37,517 bases of DNA from Micromonospora wenchangensis. GTDB lineage: Bacteria > Actinomycetota > Actinomycetes > Mycobacteriales > Micromonosporaceae. The stretch spans positions 1 to 37,517 of the forward strand of contig NZ_MZMV01000066.1 in assembly GCF_002210435.1 (NCBI RefSeq). Direction: 5' to 3'. The notes under the pieces were generated by a model that was not told where the DNA came from, ran no database searches, and was given only the letters and a program-made list of their open reading frames with translations. Each line of letters starts with the position of its first letter. Positions within the stretch are counted from its first letter, which is position 1. The position numbers and the translations under genes were made by a program. Positions 30,468 to 37,517 of this stretch are shown one piece after another.

Positions 30468-31844
30468 ATGTCCGTACCGCAGTACCGGAAGGCCGCGGCC
30501 CTGACGCTCGCGGCCGGCCTCGGGCTCAGCCTGGCGGCGTGCTCCACCAAGAGCGACGACAGCAGCGACGCCGGCGGCAAGGTCACCATCACGGTCGACT
30601 GCCAGCCGGTCGGCGCGCAGAAGGAACTGCTGAAGAACTGGAACGACGACGTCGCCGCGTTCCAGCAGCAGAACCCGGACATCGTCGTCAAGAGCGTCAG
30701 CGTCGGCGAGCAGTGCAACAACCCGCCGGACTTCACCGCCCGCCTCGCCGGCGGCACCGTCACCGACGTCTTCTACGGCTACATGACCGACCTCACGCAG
30801 GTGCTGGACTCCGGCCAGGCCATGGACATCACCGACTACGCCACCAGGGACACCATCCCCACCTGGGACAGCGTCGACCCGGCGCTCAAGGAGGTCTTCA
30901 CCGACGGCGGCAAGCTCTACGGCGTACCGGTAAAGAACTACTCGATGGGCCTGATCTACAACAAGGCGCTCTTCCAACGTGCCGGCCTGGACCCGGCCAC
31001 CCCGCCGAAGACCTGGCCCGAGGTGCGCGCCGCGGCCAAGAAGATCTCCGCGCTCGGCGGTGGCATCGCCGGCTACTCCGAGTACAGCGCCGGCAACACC
31101 GGCGGCTGGCACTTCACCGCGCTGCTCTACTCGCAGGGCGGCCAGGTGCTCACCGCCGACGGCAAGAAGGCCGACGTCAACAACCCGGCGGGCAGGCAGG
31201 TCCTGCAGAACCTCAGGGACATGCGCCACGGCGACGACAGCATGGGCAGCCGCCAACTCCTGCAGTGGGGTGACCTGCTCACCAACGCCGGCGCCGGCAA
31301 GGTCGGCATGTTCATCGGCGCGCCCGACGCCACCCAGGCGATCGTCACCCAGTTCCAGGGCCGCTACCAGGACTGGGCGATGGGCCCGCTGCCCGGCCAG
31401 GACGGGCCGGCGACCGCGACGCTCGGCGGCGGCGAGGGCTACTTCTTCAAGAAGGGCCTGTCGCCCGAGCAGGTCAGGGCCGGCCTGAAGTGGATCGCCT
31501 TCCAGAAGCTCACCCCGGGCAAGGGCCAGTTCGACTACGTCCGGGCCAAGCCGCAGAACTACCCGGTGGGCCTGCCCCAGCCGCTGCTGTTCGCCGCCGG
31601 CAGCGACGCGCAGAAGCAGGAACTGGACCTGCGCAAGGCCAACGCCAACGTGGACACCGCCAACTTCGCGGCCTTCGAGGCCAACCCGGTGCCGATCAAG
31701 GGCGAGCCGCGCAACGCCCAGGCCATCTACGCGGTCCTCGACGCCGCGATGTCCGGGGTGCTGACGAACCCGAACGCGAACATCGACGCCCTGCTCACCA
31801 CGGCCGAAGGCAAGATCAACCAACTGTTGGCCGCCGACAGCTGA
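30468..31844 (+). CDS. ABC sugar-binding lipoprotein, maltose/alpha-glucoside type
   Basis: A 458-residue extracellular solute-binding protein of family 1 (MalE/AglE-like). The signal peptide ends in the lipobox LSLAACS. Family landmarks are VTITVDCQPVGAQKELLKNWN, DFTARLAGGTVTDVFYGYM, YGVPVKNYSMGLIYNKALFQRAGLDPATPPKTW and GGGEGYFFKKGLSPEQV. It would bind oligosaccharides made by the GH87 enzyme downstream. The ATG at 30468 has GAAGGGA upstream; in-frame starts up to 13 codons earlier are less likely. A stable stem-loop separates it from the permease genes. Confidence 0.93.
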   Translation: MSVPQYRKAAALTLAAGLGLSLAACSTKSDDSSDAGGKVTITVDCQPVGAQKELLKNWNDDVAAFQQQNPDIVVKSVSVGEQCNNPPDFTARLAGGTVTDVFYGYMTDLTQVLDSGQAMDITDYATRDTIPTWDSVDPALKEVFTDGGKLYGVPVKNYSMGLIYNKALFQRAGLDPATPPKTWPEVRAAAKKISALGGGIAGYSEYSAGNTGGWHFTALLYSQGGQVLTADGKKADVNNPAGRQVLQNLRDMRHGDDSMGSRQLLQWGDLLTNAGAGKVGMFIGAPDATQAIVTQFQGRYQDWAMGPLPGQDGPATATLGGGEGYFFKKGLSPEQVRAGLKWIAFQKLTPGKGQFDYVRAKPQNYPVGLPQPLLFAAGSDAQKQELDLRKANANVDTANFAAFEANPVPIKGEPRNAQAIYAVLDAAMSGVLTNPNANIDALLTTAEGKINQLLAADS

Positions 31845-31852
31845 CCCGCCCG

Positions 31853-31880
31853 CGTGGGGGCCGGCCACCCGGCCCCCACG
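31853..31880 (+). other. Intra-operon 12-bp stem-loop between binding-protein and permease genes
   Basis: CGTGGGGGCCGG (31853-31864) pairs perfectly with 31869-31880 around a CCAC loop. In sugar ABC operons such structures protect the upstream binding-protein message or partly terminate, giving more binding protein than permease. There is no T-run. Confidence 0.7.
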
Positions 31881-31911
31881 CCACCGCGACCCACTACCGC
31901 AGGGAGTTGCC

Positions 31912-32871
31912 TTGGCGCTCACCGCCGCCCCGGGAGCCACCCGCCGCCCCGGCCGCCCCACGCCGTCGCCGCAGCCCACCCCCGCCCGACGGGCCGGACG
32001 CGGCCGGCGGGTACGGGACAACCTGACCGGGCACACGTTCCTCGTCGGCGCGCTCGTCTGCTTCGCCGTCTTCTCCTGGTACCCGATGGTGCGCGGCGTG
32101 GTGATGAGCTTCCAGCGCACCCGACGCGGCGAGACCACCTGGGTCGGCTGGGACAACTACGCCCGGATCATCGCCGATCCGAGCTTCTGGACGGCCTGGA
32201 AGAACACCTTCGTCTTCACCGGCCTGGCCCTGGTGCTCGGCTACGCCGTCCCGTTCCTCGTGGCGATCCTGCTCAACGAGCTGCGCCACGCCACCGGCTA
32301 CCTGCGGGTGCTGGTCTACCTGCCGGTGATGCTGCCCCCGGCGTCCGCGCTGTTCCTGTTCAAGTTCTACGCCTACGACCCGAGCGGGGCGGGACTGTTC
32401 AACGCGGTCCTCACCGCGCTCGGCCTGCCCACCTCCGAGTGGATGCAGTCGCCCACCATGACCATGCCCGCCATGGTGCTCGCGTCGACCTGGATGAACA
32501 TGGGCGGCGCAGTGCTGATCTACCTGGCCGCGTTGCAGAACGTCCCCGGCGAGCTGTACGAGGCCGCCGAACTCGACGGCGCCGGACTGTGGCGGCGCAT
32601 CGTCCACGTGACCGTCCCGCAGACCCGGCTGATCCTCGCCCTGCTGGCCATGCTCCAGATCGTCGCCACCATGCAGCTGTTCATCGAGCCGCTGATCCTC
32701 GCCAACGGCGCCGGCACCCAGGACTCGGCGACCTCGGTGGCGTACCTCATCTACCAGCACGGCTTCTTCCAGAACGACCTCAACGGCGCCGCCGCGCTCG
32801 GCGTGATCATGCTGGTGGTGCTGGCCGGGTTCTCCGCCGTCTACCTGCGACTGACCGCGAGACAGGACTAG
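31912..32871 (+). CDS. ABC sugar permease, MalF-like
   Basis: A 319-residue inner-membrane permease with a long positively charged N-terminal tail and six helices. The EAA loop is ELYEAAELDGAGLWRRIVHVTVPQT. The first loop, MSFQRTRRGETTWVGWDNYARI, is typical of carbohydrate importers. It begins with TTG, five bases after AGGGAG, and no better in-frame start fits this spacing. It pairs with the next gene to form the channel. No ATPase is encoded here, so it probably shares an MsiK-type multi-sugar ATPase made elsewhere, as in many actinomycetes. Confidence 0.92.
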   Translation: MALTAAPGATRRPGRPTPSPQPTPARRAGRGRRVRDNLTGHTFLVGALVCFAVFSWYPMVRGVVMSFQRTRRGETTWVGWDNYARIIADPSFWTAWKNTFVFTGLALVLGYAVPFLVAILLNELRHATGYLRVLVYLPVMLPPASALFLFKFYAYDPSGAGLFNAVLTALGLPTSEWMQSPTMTMPAMVLASTWMNMGGAVLIYLAALQNVPGELYEAAELDGAGLWRRIVHVTVPQTRLILALLAMLQIVATMQLFIEPLILANGAGTQDSATSVAYLIYQHGFFQNDLNGAAALGVIMLVVLAGFSAVYLRLTARQD

Positions 32872-32874
32872 GAC

Positions 32875-33762
32875 ATGGCCGCCGACCCCACCACCCGGAC
32901 CCTCATCGCCCCGGCACAACTGCGACGCGGACGCGGCCGGATCCTCTACTGGACCGTGCTGACCGTCGTCGTGGTCGTGTTCACGCTGGTCTTCCTCGGC
33001 CCGCTCTACTGGATGGTCACCGGCGCGCTCAAGAGCGGCCAGGAGATCGCCCAGACCCCGCCGTCGCTGTTCCCCCACGACCCGCAACCGGGCAACTACG
33101 TCGACGCCTGGACCAACCTGGACCTGGCCAAGCTGCTGTTCAACACCTTCTACTACGCCACCGGCGCGGTGCTGTTCCAACTCGTGTTCGACACCGCCGC
33201 CGCCTACGCGCTGTCGAAGCTGCGCCCGGTGCTGGGCGGGCTGATCCTCGCCATGATGCTGGCGACGCTGATGATCCCGGCGATGGTGCTCATCGTCCCG
33301 CAGTACGTGACCGTGATCGACCTGCCGGTCGTGCACCTCAACCTGCTCGACTCCCCGTTCGCGATCTGGCTGCCGCTGGTCGCCAACGCGTTCAACATCT
33401 TCCTGCTCAAACGGTTCTTCGACTCCATCCCGGACGACCTGATGGCCGCCGCCGTCGTCGACGGCGCGTCACCGCTGCGCACCCTCTGGTCGATCGTCCT
33501 GCCGATGTCCCGCCCGATCCTCGGCGTGGTGGCGATCTTCGCGGTGACGGCGGTCTGGAAGGACTTCCTCTGGCCCAAGCTGGTCATGCCCTCACCGGAG
33601 ACCCGCACGGTCAGCGTCGGCATCTACGCCTTCGCCGGCGGCACCCCGATGAACGTCGTGATCGCCGCCTCGGTCATCGCCGCCATCCCCACCGTCGTGC
33701 TGTTCCTGATCTTCCAACGGAACATCATGTCCGGCCTGACCACCGGCGGCCTCAAGGGCTGA
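32875..33762 (+). CDS. ABC sugar permease, MalG-like
   Basis: A 295-residue permease starting three bases after the previous stop. Six helices; EAA loop PDDLMAAAVVDGASPLRTLWSIVLPMS. ALKSGQEIAQTPPSLFP is the usual extracellular loop of MalG-type subunits, and the FQRNIMSGLTTGGLKG ending is the classical C-terminus of this family. It completes the heterodimer with the MalF-like subunit. Confidence 0.93.
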   Translation: MAADPTTRTLIAPAQLRRGRGRILYWTVLTVVVVVFTLVFLGPLYWMVTGALKSGQEIAQTPPSLFPHDPQPGNYVDAWTNLDLAKLLFNTFYYATGAVLFQLVFDTAAAYALSKLRPVLGGLILAMMLATLMIPAMVLIVPQYVTVIDLPVVHLNLLDSPFAIWLPLVANAFNIFLLKRFFDSIPDDLMAAAVVDGASPLRTLWSIVLPMSRPILGVVAIFAVTAVWKDFLWPKLVMPSPETRTVSVGIYAFAGGTPMNVVIAASVIAAIPTVVLFLIFQRNIMSGLTTGGLKG

Positions 33763-33821
33763 CCGGGCACCCCGCCCGCCGCCCACAGCCCGCCGCAGCA
33801 GAACCGACCCGCAGAAAGCAG

Positions 33822-35459
33822 GTGACCGTGCCCATGGTCGACAGCAGCCCGTGGTGGCGCTCCGCGGTGATCTACCAGGTCTATCCGCGCAGCTTCGCCG
33901 ACGGCGACGGCGACGGGATCGGCGACGTCGCCGGCATCCGCTCCCGCCTGGACCACCTCGCCGCCCTCGGCGTCGACGCCATCTGGTTCAGCCCCTGGTA
34001 TCCGTCACCGATGGCCGACGCCGGCTACGACGTCGCCGACCACCGCGACATCGACCCCGTCTTCGGCACCCTCGCCGAGGTCGAGGCGCTGATCACCGAG
34101 GCGCACGCGCTCGGCGTCCGGACCATCGTCGACGTGGTGCCCAACCACTGCTCGGAGGCGCACCCCTGGTTCCGGGCCGCGCTCACCGGCGGCCCGGACG
34201 CCCCCGAACGGGAGCTGTTCTGGTTCCGTCCCGGCCGGGGACCCGACGGCGACCTGCCACCCACCGACTGGACGGGCGAGTTCGGCGGCCCCACCTGGAC
34301 CCGCACCACCGACCCGGACGGCACCCCCGGCGACTGGTACCTGCACCTGTTCGCCCCGCAACAACCCGACTTCAACTGGGACCACCCCCGGGTCCGCGCC
34401 GAGTTCGAGGCCATCCTGCGCTTCTGGTTCGACCGGGGCGTGGACGGCATCCGGATCGACTCCGCCGGCCTGCTGGTCAAGGACGGCACGCTGCCGGAGG
34501 TCCACCCGGACCGGCCACACCCGTTCCACGACCGGGACGGCGTGCACGACATCTACCGCGCCTGGCGGCGCATCGCCGACTCCTACCCGGGCGGGCGGGC
34601 GCTGGTCGGCGAGGTGTGGCTGCCCGACCGGCAGCGGTTCGCCGACTACCTGCGCCCGGACGAACTGCACACCGCGTTCAACTTCGACTTCCTCGGCTGC
34701 GCCTGGGACGCCGCCGCGCTGCGCGAGAGCATCGACGGCACCCTCGGCGCGCACGCCCCGGTCGACGCCCCGGCCACCTGGGTGCTGTCCAACCACGACG
34801 TCACCCGGCACGTCACCCGCTACGGCCGGGCCGACACCCGGTTCAGCTTCGCCGCCAAGCGCGAGGGCATCCCCACCGACCTGGAACTCGGCACCCGCCG
34901 GGCCCGGGCCGCCGCGCTGCTCAGCCTCGCCCTGCCCGGTGCCGCCTACGTCTACCAGGGCGAGGAACTGGGCCTGTGGGAGGTCGAGGACATCCCGTAC
35001 GCGCTGCGGCAGGACCCGATGTGGGAACGCTCCGGGCGGGTCGACCCGGGCCGCGACGGCTGCCGGGTGCCGCTGCCCTGGCAGGGCGACACCCCGCCGT
35101 TCGGGTTCAGCCCCGACGGGGCCGCCGCCGCCCCCTGGCTGCCGCAGCCGACCGACTGGAAGGACCGCACCGTCCGCGCCCAGACCGGCGACCCGCACTC
35201 GATGCTGGAGCTGTACCGGGCCGCGCTGGCACTGCGCCGGGCCGAACCCGCCCTCGGCGACGGCACGCTGACCTGGCTGCCCGCGCCGCCACCGGTGCTC
35301 GCGTTCGCCCGGGAACCCGGGTTCGCCTGCCTGGTCAACCTCGGTGCCGAGGCGGTGGCGCTGCCCGCCCACGACCGGGTGCTGCTGGCCAGCGGGCCAC
35401 TGCACGACGACCGGCTGCCCCCGGACACCGCGGTCTGGCTGCGGACCCGGCCGGCCTGA
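33822..35459 (+). CDS. GH13 alpha-glucosidase (oligo-1,6/alpha-glucosidase-like)
   Basis: A 545-residue cytosolic GH13 enzyme with no signal peptide. Catalytic residues: D213 in GIRIDSAG (nucleophile), E264 in LVGEVWLP (acid/base) and D326 in LSNHDVTRH. YQVYPRSFADGDGDGIGDVAGI and VVPNHCSEAHPWF are typical of the alpha-glucosidase subfamilies. It should release glucose from imported alpha-linked disaccharides or oligosaccharides; maltose, nigerose and similar are plausible. The GTG at 33822 has AGAAAG upstream; GTG 33828 and ATG 33834 in the same frame are close alternatives. It follows the MalG-like gene by 59 bases. Confidence 0.92.
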   Translation: MTVPMVDSSPWWRSAVIYQVYPRSFADGDGDGIGDVAGIRSRLDHLAALGVDAIWFSPWYPSPMADAGYDVADHRDIDPVFGTLAEVEALITEAHALGVRTIVDVVPNHCSEAHPWFRAALTGGPDAPERELFWFRPGRGPDGDLPPTDWTGEFGGPTWTRTTDPDGTPGDWYLHLFAPQQPDFNWDHPRVRAEFEAILRFWFDRGVDGIRIDSAGLLVKDGTLPEVHPDRPHPFHDRDGVHDIYRAWRRIADSYPGGRALVGEVWLPDRQRFADYLRPDELHTAFNFDFLGCAWDAAALRESIDGTLGAHAPVDAPATWVLSNHDVTRHVTRYGRADTRFSFAAKREGIPTDLELGTRRARAAALLSLALPGAAYVYQGEELGLWEVEDIPYALRQDPMWERSGRVDPGRDGCRVPLPWQGDTPPFGFSPDGAAAAPWLPQPTDWKDRTVRAQTGDPHSMLELYRAALALRRAEPALGDGTLTWLPAPPPVLAFAREPGFACLVNLGAEAVALPAHDRVLLASGPLHDDRLPPDTAVWLRTRPA

Positions 35460-35471
35460 ACCGCACCACCG

Positions 35472-35491
35472 GGCGGCCCGTCCCGGCCGCC
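35472..35491 (+). other. Short hairpin between the GH13 and GH87 genes
   Basis: GGCGGCC (35472-35478) pairs with 35485-35491 around a six-base loop, 12 bases after the GH13 stop. It is too short to call a terminator, but could reduce read-through into the secreted enzyme gene. Confidence 0.3.
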
Positions 35492-35574
35492 GGAACACCT
35501 GGGGAGGAAGGGAAGGAGACAGCAGCACCGCCGCACGGGGGACCTGGCCACCGACGAAAGGGAGCACACCCCGC

Positions 35575-37517
35575 ATGGCCGAGCACCCGCACCACCGACG
35601 CCCCACCGGGCTCGCGGCCCTGGCCGCCGCCGTACTCGCCGCCTCGACACTGACCGTCGTGGCGTTGACCTCCACCGCCACCCCGGCGTACGCCGCCGGC
35701 CTGTCCCCGTTCGACATCGCCGGCCGGGGCGCGACCGTGCCGTTCCGGGAGCAGGAGGCGGAACAGGCCGTCCACACCGGCACCAGGATCGGCCCCGACC
35801 GGCGCTACGGCACGCTGCCGTCCGAGGCGTCCGGCCGGGAGGCGGTCACCCTCGACGCGGTCGGCGAGTACGTCGAGTTCACCCTCACCGCCCCGGCGAA
35901 CGCGGTCACCTTCCGCTACAGCCTGCCCGACAACGCCGCCGGCACCGGCCGGGACGCCAGCATCGACCTGCGCGCCAACGGCACCCTGGTCAAGGCCGTC
36001 CCGGTCACCTCCCGGTACGGCTGGTACTACGGCGGATACCCGTTCAACAACAACCCGGGCGACACCAACCCGCACCACTTCTACGACGAGACCCGCACCA
36101 TGTTCGGCACCACCTACCCGGCCGGCACGACGATCCGCCTCCAGGTCTCCTCGACCGCCCAGTCACCCACGTTCACCATCGACCTGGCCGACTTCGAGCT
36201 GGTCGGGTCGCCGATCGCCAAACCCTCGGGCGTGCTGGACGTGGTGACCGACTTCGGCGCGGACCCGACCGGCGGCACCGACTCGACGGCGAGGTTCCAG
36301 GCCGCGGTGGACGCCGGCAGGGCGCAGGGGAGGGCGGTGTGGATCCCGGCCGGCACGTTCACCCTCTGGGACCACGTGGTGGTCGACGGCGTGACGCTGC
36401 GCGGGGCCGGGCCGTGGTACTCGGTGCTCGGCGGCCGGCACCCCACCGACCGTAAACGCGCCGCCGGCATCTACGGCAAGTACGTACCCGGCGGCGGCTA
36501 CTCCGGGGAGATCCGTTCGCACGAGGCCGGCGGACCCAGCCGCAACGTCACGCTGCGGGACTTCGCCATCATCGGTGACATCCGGGAGCGGGTCGACGAG
36601 GACCAGGTCAACGCCATCGGCGGCGCGATGACGAACTCGGTGGTGGACAACCTGTGGTTGCAGCACACCAAGGTCGGCGCGTGGATGGACGGCCCGATGG
36701 ACAACTTCACCATCCGCAACAGCCGCATCCTCGACCAGACCGCCGACGGGGTGAACTTCCACTGGGGCGTCACCAACTCCACGGTGACCAACACGTTCGT
36801 CCGCAACACCGGCGACGACGCGCTGGCCATGTGGGCGCAGAGCGTGCCGAACGTCGGCAACTCCTTCACCCGCAACACCATCGGCGTCACCGTCCTGGCC
36901 AACCACCTGGTCACCTACGGCGGGCGGGACATCACCATCGCCGACAACGTGACCGCCGACTCGGTGACCAACGGCGGCGGCATCCACGTCGCGAACCGCT
37001 ACCCCGGGGTCACCGGTCCGACGGCGGTGGCCGGCACCATCACCGTGGCCCGCAACACGCTGATCCGCAACGGCAACTCCGACTACAACTGGAACTTCGG
37101 GGTCGGCGCGATCTGGTTCTCCGCGCTCAACGAGCCGATCCAGGGCGCGGCCGTCAACGTCACCGACACCGACATCCTGGACAGCTCCTACGCGGCGCTG
37201 CACTGGATCGAGGGGCAGACCAGCGGAATCGCGTTCAACAACGTCCGGATCGACGGCGCGGGCACGTACGCGCTCCAGGTGCAGGCCCCCAGCCAGGTCA
37301 GCTTCACAGGCGTCCGGGCCACCAACATCGCCCAGGCCAACCCGATGCACAACTGCGTCGGCAGCGGCTTCCAGATCACCCAGGGCACCGGCAACTCCGG
37401 CTGGTACACGCCCACCCCGTACTGCGGGCCGTGGCCACAGCCGCAGTGGGGCAACGGCCCGTCCAGCCCGCCGCCGACCAGCGTCCCGCCGACCACCGCG
37501 CCCCCGACCACGGCCCC
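35575..37517 (+). CDS. Secreted GH87 alpha-1,3-glucanase (mutanase/mycodextranase), 3' end beyond the window
   Basis: The frame is open to the end of the window (647 codons seen). A signal peptide (LAALAAAVLAASTLTVVAL, cut near AYAAG) is followed by a beta-sandwich region like CBM6/35 (about residues 45-210, from GATVPFREQEAEQAV to DFELVG). A right-handed beta-helix domain starts at VTDFGADPTGGTDSTARFQAAVDAG. D391 in TADGVNFHW and D414-D415 in NTGDDALAMW have the same 23+1 spacing reported for the catalytic aspartates of a Paenibacillus GH87 enzyme. A PT-rich linker begins near residue 630, so a further binding module is expected. It attacks fungal-wall or bacterial alpha-1,3-glucan. GAAAGGGA precedes the ATG. 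Confidence 0.88.
   Translation, partial: MAEHPHHRRPTGLAALAAAVLAASTLTVVALTSTATPAYAAGLSPFDIAGRGATVPFREQEAEQAVHTGTRIGPDRRYGTLPSEASGREAVTLDAVGEYVEFTLTAPANAVTFRYSLPDNAAGTGRDASIDLRANGTLVKAVPVTSRYGWYYGGYPFNNNPGDTNPHHFYDETRTMFGTTYPAGTTIRLQVSSTAQSPTFTIDLADFELVGSPIAKPSGVLDVVTDFGADPTGGTDSTARFQAAVDAGRAQGRAVWIPAGTFTLWDHVVVDGVTLRGAGPWYSVLGGRHPTDRKRAAGIYGKYVPGGGYSGEIRSHEAGGPSRNVTLRDFAIIGDIRERVDEDQVNAIGGAMTNSVVDNLWLQHTKVGAWMDGPMDNFTIRNSRILDQTADGVNFHWGVTNSTVTNTFVRNTGDDALAMWAQSVPNVGNSFTRNTIGVTVLANHLVTYGGRDITIADNVTADSVTNGGGIHVANRYPGVTGPTAVAGTITVARNTLIRNGNSDYNWNFGVGAIWFSALNEPIQGAAVNVTDTDILDSSYAALHWIEGQTSGIAFNNVRIDGAGTYALQVQAPSQVSFTGVRATNIAQANPMHNCVGSGFQITQGTGNSGWYTPTPYCGPWPQPQWGNGPSSPPPTSVPPTTAPPTTA

Noticed and set aside
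31854..35459. A 1,200-codon open frame upstream of and including the GH13 gene
   Set aside because: Only the part from 33822 encodes a recognisable protein. The rest is out of frame with the two permease genes and is Arg/Pro-rich noise.
1..37517. tRNA, rRNA and riboswitch candidates
   Set aside because: No cloverleaf, rRNA segment or known riboswitch core was recognised by eye; a covariance-model scan would be decisive.

Overview
The window is very GC-rich actinomycete DNA. GTG and TTG starts are common, genes often overlap by four bases (GTGA or ATGA), several promoters look leaderless, and secreted multidomain polysaccharide hydrolases with Pro/Thr linkers are frequent. A soil or plant-associated Micromonosporaceae member, Micromonospora-like, fits best, but that is inference from style and gene content. 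No rRNA, tRNA, insertion sequence, phage gene or CRISPR array was seen.

Layout. (1) 1-460: the 3' end of a secreted glycosidase with a C-terminal CBM2, then a strong hairpin. (2) 747-5862: a sulfonate/nitrate/taurine-type ABC importer (permease, ATPase, Tat-type lipoprotein), an MFS exporter and a substrate-binding-fold protein without a signal peptide, ending at a 15-bp hairpin. (3) 5945-8543: a MarR repressor divergent from a drug-type MFS exporter and an FMN reductase, with a nested palindromic operator over the promoter. (4) 8584-10752: a HelR/HelD-type RNA polymerase-recycling ATPase. (5) 11054-14977: a GH43 arabinanase, a WYL regulator divergent from an alpha/beta hydrolase, a UBP-type zinc-finger protein and a small membrane protein. 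(6) 15083-16612: a secreted GH5 enzyme with a CBM13 trefoil and a LacI-type palindrome upstream.

(7) 16830-25026 is the most intriguing block. Five minus-strand genes are chained by GTGA overlaps: DPM1-like GT2, DUF2064 glycosyltransferase-like protein, methyltransferase, cytochrome b-SUOX molybdoenzyme and membrane protein. They diverge from a zinc-site sugar epimerase that overlaps a polytopic GT-C-like protein. A DUF1996 secreted protein, whose domain is split by two duplicated Cys-bounded repeats, follows. Three copies of TTCTTAC-N7-TGACG lie in the two control regions of this block and tie it together as a possible response-regulator regulon for an envelope glycoconjugate and redox system.

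(8) 25143-28971: a CBM2-GH5 cellulase-type enzyme with a CelR-like box, then a ROK repressor followed in frame, after a single TGA, by a LacI-type sensor that lacks its DNA-binding domain. (9) 29160-37517: a LacI regulator, a maltose-type ABC importer, a GH13 alpha-glucosidase and a GH87 mutanase/mycodextranase that runs off the window. Together these look like an alpha-1,3-glucan (fungal wall or mutan) utilisation locus: the GH87 enzyme cuts outside the cell, the importer takes up oligosaccharides and the GH13 enzyme hydrolyses them in the cytosol.
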